Part shown: piece after piece, positions 4,850 to 8,122 of the stretch
How the letters are laid out: each line of letters begins with the position of its first letter
Position numbering within the stretch: position 1 is the stretch's first letter
Source: DATGKK01 sp035294725
GTDB lineage: Bacteria > Actinomycetota > Acidimicrobiia > Acidimicrobiales > Bog-793
Length of the DNA: 8,122 bases
Assembly (NCBI GenBank): GCA_035294725.1
Contig: DATGKK010000119.1
Location: 1-8,122 of the forward strand
Reading direction: 5' to 3'
Program-made: the position numbers and the translations under genes
The notes under the pieces: generated by a model
The model's input: the letters and a program-made list of their open reading frames with translations, nothing else
The model's database searches: none
What the model was told of the DNA's origin: nothing

Positions 4850-6708
4850 CGCGCTGGCGGCCGCTGCGGCGCCGCCATCGCCATCGCGAGCGGGCCGAGT
4901 GGCTCGCCCTTGGGGCGGCGCTCCTCGTCACCGCGGCGGCGCTCGCCCCCGTCGTGGCGGTGGTGGCCCAGCGCTGGGGCCGGCCCTACCTGCCGGTGCA
5001 GGACCAGGCGGTGATCGACCTGCGGGTGCGCGACGTCTGGACCTTCTCGGCGAACACGCCCCTCACCGGGCCGTACAGCCGCTTCGGCTGGGACCATCCC
5101 GGGCCGCTCATGTACTACCTGCTCGCGCTCCTCTCCGGCGCCACCGGCGAGCCCGCCTGGGCGACGCTCGTCGGCAACGCGCTCATCCAGGGGATCGCGG
5201 TCGTATGGCTGTGCCGCCTGTCGTGGAAGGCCGGCGGCCTCTCCTGGCAGATCCCCTTCGTCGCCGTCGTCACCCTGTCGTACTGGGGCACGGGCCCGTG
5301 GATCTTGCAGCAGGTCTGGAACCCGCACGTCGTCTACCCCTTCCTCCCGCTCCTGCTCCTTCAGTGCTGGCTCGTTGCGACCGGGTCGGCCTCCCGCCTG
5401 CTCGGCCTCACCTTCGTCGCGAGCTTCCTTCTCCAGACCCACATCGGCTACACGCCCATCGTGCTCGCGGCCTGCCTGTTCGCCGTCGTGGGCCTCCTTG
5501 TGTCGGAGCGGTCCGCCGGGCGGCGCATGTGGAGCCGGCGCATCTGGCTCGGGCCGGCCGCCCTCGGCGCAGCCCTCTGGTTCGTCCCGGTCGTGCTGGA
5601 CACGGCGCTCCACCCGCCGGGGAACCTCGTCACCCTCGCCCGTTTCTACCTCGGGCTCGACAAGGGCACGCACCAGGCGCTCCTTGGAGTGCGCCAGGGG
5701 CTCGGCTACCTCGCGACCGAGTTCCGGTGGCGACCTCCGTGGCTCGGCGGCCCGGACCCGATCGACCCGCTGACCGGCCTCGCGAGCCCCTCCCCGCTCG
5801 CCTGGCTGGTGCTGCCCGTCGTGCTCATCGCCGTCGCCTGGTGGATCGCCCGCCGGCGGGGCGAAGCCGAGCTCGCCCGCCTTGCCGAGCTGCTCGCGGT
5901 CACCTTCGTGGCCGGAGCCGTGACCCTTGCCCTCGTGCGGGGCGCCCCGACGCCTTACCTGTTCTACTGGCGGATCACGATCGGGGCCGCCGTCGTCGTG
6001 CTCGGCCTCACCGTCCTCGCCCGCGCGCTCGCCGCGGGCCGGTGGCTGCCCACGGCGGCGCTGTGCGTGGTGCTGGCGGCCGGGATCGTCGCCTCCTCGG
6101 TCAGCTTCACCTCCGAGGTCGCCGCTGCGAACGGGCCGGTGTCGCCGATGGCGGCCGTCGCCGGGCGCTTTCTCCGAGAGCTGCGGCGGGAGGGCGAGCC
6201 GAAGGGCCGGTTCATCCTCGAGGTGGCGGGGTCGGCCCTCGGGGGCCTCCAGGGCGGGCTGTTCGACGCCCTCGCCCGGGAGGGTGCGCACGTCGAGGCC
6301 GTAGAGGGCCTCGGCTACCAGTTCGGCTACGGGCGGGTGGCCACCCCGGCCGAGGTGGGCCAGGTCTGGTACGTCACCGAGGAGAGTGAGCTGTACGCCC
6401 TGCTCTCCGAGCAGCCCGGCGCCCGAGTCCTCGCCGTCACCCACTCGCTGCCCGCACGAGAGCAGGAGGAGCTCGTCGGCCTCGACCGCACTCTCGCCGC
6501 CGAGCTTCTCCGCGACCACCGGGCGGGAGAGATCCCCTACCTCGGCTCGACCCTCGTCGCCTACCTCCTCGGTGGGGTGCCCGGCCTGCCCCCGGGCGAG
6601 CTGAGCGAGCTCGCCCGCCTCGACCAGCTCGCGAGCAGGGACGTCTGCCTCTGCTCGGTGGTGGCCTTCCCCTCCCAGCACCTCCCGCCGGCATGGGCCA
6701 CCCGCTGA
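4846..6708 (+). CDS. Polytopic membrane protein, probable GT-C-fold glycosyltransferase
   Basis: The frame encodes 620 residues from a GTG at 4846 that overlaps the UbiA-family stop (GTGA); no clear SD is visible, so coupling is likely. A basic N-terminus (RWRPLRRRHRHRER) precedes the first membrane helix (about 19-41), consistent with a cytoplasmic N-terminus. The first external loop holds acidic residues (VQDQAVIDLRVRD, with D53 and D58) and then YSRFGWDHPGPLMYYLLALL (78-97). Acidic residues in the first external loop are the hallmark of lipid-phosphosugar-dependent GT-C transferases. About ten or more further hydrophobic segments run to about 420. The last 190 residues or so (430-620) are soluble, probably extracytoplasmic. 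The combination and the arabinan-type neighbours suggest a polyprenyl-phosphate-sugar-dependent transferase. I cannot assign a donor, acceptor or named family, and a non-enzymatic role is possible. Confidence 0.7.
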   Translation: MTRWRPLRRRHRHRERAEWLALGAALLVTAAALAPVVAVVAQRWGRPYLPVQDQAVIDLRVRDVWTFSANTPLTGPYSRFGWDHPGPLMYYLLALLSGATGEPAWATLVGNALIQGIAVVWLCRLSWKAGGLSWQIPFVAVVTLSYWGTGPWILQQVWNPHVVYPFLPLLLLQCWLVATGSASRLLGLTFVASFLLQTHIGYTPIVLAACLFAVVGLLVSERSAGRRMWSRRIWLGPAALGAALWFVPVVLDTALHPPGNLVTLARFYLGLDKGTHQALLGVRQGLGYLATEFRWRPPWLGGPDPIDPLTGLASPSPLAWLVLPVVLIAVAWWIARRRGEAELARLAELLAVTFVAGAVTLALVRGAPTPYLFYWRITIGAAVVVLGLTVLARALAAGRWLPTAALCVVLAAGIVASSVSFTSEVAAANGPVSPMAAVAGRFLRELRREGEPKGRFILEVAGSALGGLQGGLFDALAREGAHVEAVEGLGYQFGYGRVATPAEVGQVWYVTEESELYALLSEQPGARVLAVTHSLPAREQEELVGLDRTLAAELLRDHRAGEIPYLGSTLVAYLLGGVPGLPPGELSELARLDQLASRDVCLCSVVAFPSQHLPPAWATR

Positions 6709-6744
6709 GGCCGCACCCACCGCCTCGGCCTTTGCCCGTGGAAC

Positions 6745-6750
6745 TAGCTT
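6745..6750 (+). promoter_or_regulatory. Candidate -10 box (TAGCTT) before the AftD-like gene
   Basis: TAGCTT fits TANNNT and lies 9 nt before the ATG at 6760, compatible with a leaderless or nearly leaderless transcript. It sits in the only AT-richer patch of the 51-nt gap after the upstream stop. No SD precedes that ATG, which fits leaderless initiation. No -35 box is convincing. Confidence 0.4.
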
Positions 6751-6759
6751 GTCCCCGCC

Positions 6760-8122
6760 ATGCTTCTCCGTGACCGCTCGGCGCGCCGGCGCGTCCCCTC
6801 CTTGCCCGGCGCGACGGGGAAGGAGGCTCCGGGCTCCCGGGTGAGAGAGCTCGCGACCTACCTGCTCGTCGCCCTCGTCTGCTACGTCCCGATGCTGCTC
6901 ACCCAGCCCGGAGTCGTGAGCGACGACACCAAGACCTATCTCTACCTGGACCCCGGTCGGCTCCTGCGGGGCGCCGTGTCGATGTGGGACCCCGGCGTCG
7001 CCCTCGGGACCGTCACGCACCAGAACATCGGCTACCTGTTCCCGATGGGCCCGTTCTACTGGGTCCTCGCCAACCTGCACGTGCCGATCTGGGTCGCCCA
7101 GCGGCTCTGGCTCGGCAGCATCCTGTTCGGGGCGGCGGCCGGCGTCCTCTACCTCTGCCGGGTGGTCAACGTGACCGGGGCCGGCAGGATCGTCGCCGCC
7201 GTCGCCTACGGGCTCTCGCCCTACGTGATGCAGTACGCGGGGCGGATCTCGGTGATCCTGCTCCCCTTTGCCGGCCTTGGCTGGATCCTCGCCTTCATGA
7301 TCCTCGCCCTCCGGCGGGGCGGGTGGCGGTACCCGGCCCTGTTTGCCCTCGTGGTCTTCGTCGTGAGCGGCATCAACGCGAGCTCGATCGTCTACGTCCT
7401 TGTCGCCCCCTTGCTCTGGGTTCCCTACGCCGTCCTTGTCGAGCGGGAGGCGACCTGGCGCCAGGCGCTCACGGTGCTCGTGAAGGCGGGCGCCCTCTCG
7501 ATCGTGGTGTCGCTGTGGTGGATCGCCGGCCTCTCGGTCGAGGCCATGTACGGCGTCGACATCCTCAAGTACACCGAGAGCGTCCAGGCCGCGAGCTCGG
7601 CGGCGGCCGCGTCTGAGGTGGTGCGGGGCCTCGGCTACTGGTACTTCTACAACGGGGACCGGCTCGGCCTGTGGACCCAGTCGTCGATCGACTACACGAC
7701 GAGCGTGAAGCTGCTCGCGGCGAGCTACCTCGTGCCGATCGGGGCCGTGGCCGCTGCGGCGCTCGTGCGCTGGCGGTGGCGGGCCTACTTCGTGCTCGTG
7801 CTGATCGCGGGGCTGGTGCTGTCGGTCGGCTCCAACCCGTTCAGCTCCCCGACGCCGCTTGGCAGCCTCGACAAGGCGTTCATGCTCGACACGACGGCCG
7901 GGGAGGCGCTGCGCTCGACGGACCGGGCGACGCCGCTCGTCGTGCTGGCCCTCGCCGTGCTCCTCGGCGCCGGCGTGAGCGGGATCGCCCGCCGGCTCCC
8001 GAGGCTCGGCCTCGCCACCGGGGCGACGTCGTTCGCGGCGGTGCTCGCCGCCGCGGGTCCGCTCCTGTCGGGCGACACCGTCATCAAGCAGTTCTCGGAG
8101 CCGCCGACGCCCCCCTCGTACG
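6760..8122 (+). CDS. aftD: AftD-like alpha-(1->3)-arabinofuranosyltransferase (DUF3367), N-terminal part
   Basis: The frame stays open from ATG 6760 to the window edge (454 codons, no stop), so the C-terminal part is missing; full AftD-type proteins are well over 1,000 residues. After an Arg-rich N-terminus and a first membrane helix (about 31-48) comes an acidic loop SDDTKTYLYLDPGRLL (54-69; D55, D56). Then follow MWDPGVALGTVTHQNIGYLF and PMGPFYWVLANL (75-106), AQRLWLGSILFGAAAGVLYL (113-132), YGLSPYVMQYAGRISVILLPFAGL (150-173), GGWRYPALFALVVFVVSGINA (187-207), SLWWIAGL (251-258) and GLGYWYFYNGDRLG (290-303). These blocks match the DUF3367/AftD family, polytopic GT-C enzymes that add alpha-(1->3)-arabinofuranose branches to cell-wall arabinan from decaprenylphosphoryl-arabinose. 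The upstream DPPR synthase would feed its donor pathway. The acceptor polymer in this organism is unknown. A GTG at codon 28 is an alternative start. Confidence 0.88.
   Translation, partial: MLLRDRSARRRVPSLPGATGKEAPGSRVRELATYLLVALVCYVPMLLTQPGVVSDDTKTYLYLDPGRLLRGAVSMWDPGVALGTVTHQNIGYLFPMGPFYWVLANLHVPIWVAQRLWLGSILFGAAAGVLYLCRVVNVTGAGRIVAAVAYGLSPYVMQYAGRISVILLPFAGLGWILAFMILALRRGGWRYPALFALVVFVVSGINASSIVYVLVAPLLWVPYAVLVEREATWRQALTVLVKAGALSIVVSLWWIAGLSVEAMYGVDILKYTESVQAASSAAAASEVVRGLGYWYFYNGDRLGLWTQSSIDYTTSVKLLAASYLVPIGAVAAAALVRWRWRAYFVLVLIAGLVLSVGSNPFSSPTPLGSLDKAFMLDTTAGEALRSTDRATPLVVLALAVLLGAGVSGIARRLPRLGLATGATSFAAVLAAAGPLLSGDTVIKQFSEPPTPPSY

Noticed and set aside
4840..7080. Very long open frame on the minus strand (746 codons), antisense to the membrane-protein gene
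   Set aside because: Its residues are a Gly/Glu/Arg/Asp-rich monotony typical of the complement of a high-GC gene, it crosses two well-supported + strand genes and has no family motif. Strong third-position GC bias removes stops from the opposite strand.

Overview
The window comes from a high-GC actinobacterium, most likely a deep-branching lineage such as Acidimicrobiia. GC is roughly 70% or more by eye. The genes favour G/C at third codon positions, use GTG starts, and sit in an actinobacterial yceD-rpmF-plsX-acp-rnc-mutM order. Candidate promoters are TANNNT boxes placed 7-9 nt before start codons, as in leaderless actinobacterial transcripts. The class assignment is inference; no rRNA or other marker is present to fix it. 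Every gene found lies on the + strand.

Left half (1-3716): housekeeping cluster. It begins inside a YceD/DUF177 protein (1-299), then encodes zinc-ribbon ribosomal protein L32 (rpmF, 340-519), the phosphate acyltransferase PlsX (571-1563), a discrete acyl carrier protein (1728-2015), RNase III (rnc, 2012-2818, overlapping the ACP stop by 4 nt) and Fpg/MutM (2836-3675). PlsX and ACP link phospholipid and type II fatty-acid synthesis. L32, YceD and RNase III link to ribosome and rRNA maturation. A 164-nt gap before the ACP gene holds a candidate promoter and two leader hairpins. A strong GC-rich hairpin directly after mutM probably ends this unit.

Right half (3717-8122): envelope-glycan cluster. 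After a candidate leaderless promoter and a possible 22-codon leader ORF come a UbiA-family decaprenyl-phosphate phosphoribosyltransferase (3836-4849), a polytopic GT-C-like membrane protein (4846-6708, 4-nt overlap), and, after its own candidate promoter, the N-terminal third or so of an AftD-like (DUF3367) alpha-(1->3)-arabinofuranosyltransferase (6760 to window end, no stop). The first enzyme makes the lipid-linked pentose precursor of decaprenylphosphoryl-arabinose. AftD-type enzymes use that donor to branch arabinan. The block therefore looks like part of a pathway for an arabinofuranose-containing cell-surface polymer, with the middle protein as an uncharacterised transferase candidate.

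No tRNA, rRNA, CRISPR, insertion sequence or phage genes were seen. Nothing here is clearly a new defence or mobile system. The most interesting items are the arabinan-type glycan cluster with its uncharacterised GT-C protein, the leader ORF and leaderless promoter signals, the structured ACP leader, and a substitution in a normally invariant position of Fpg.
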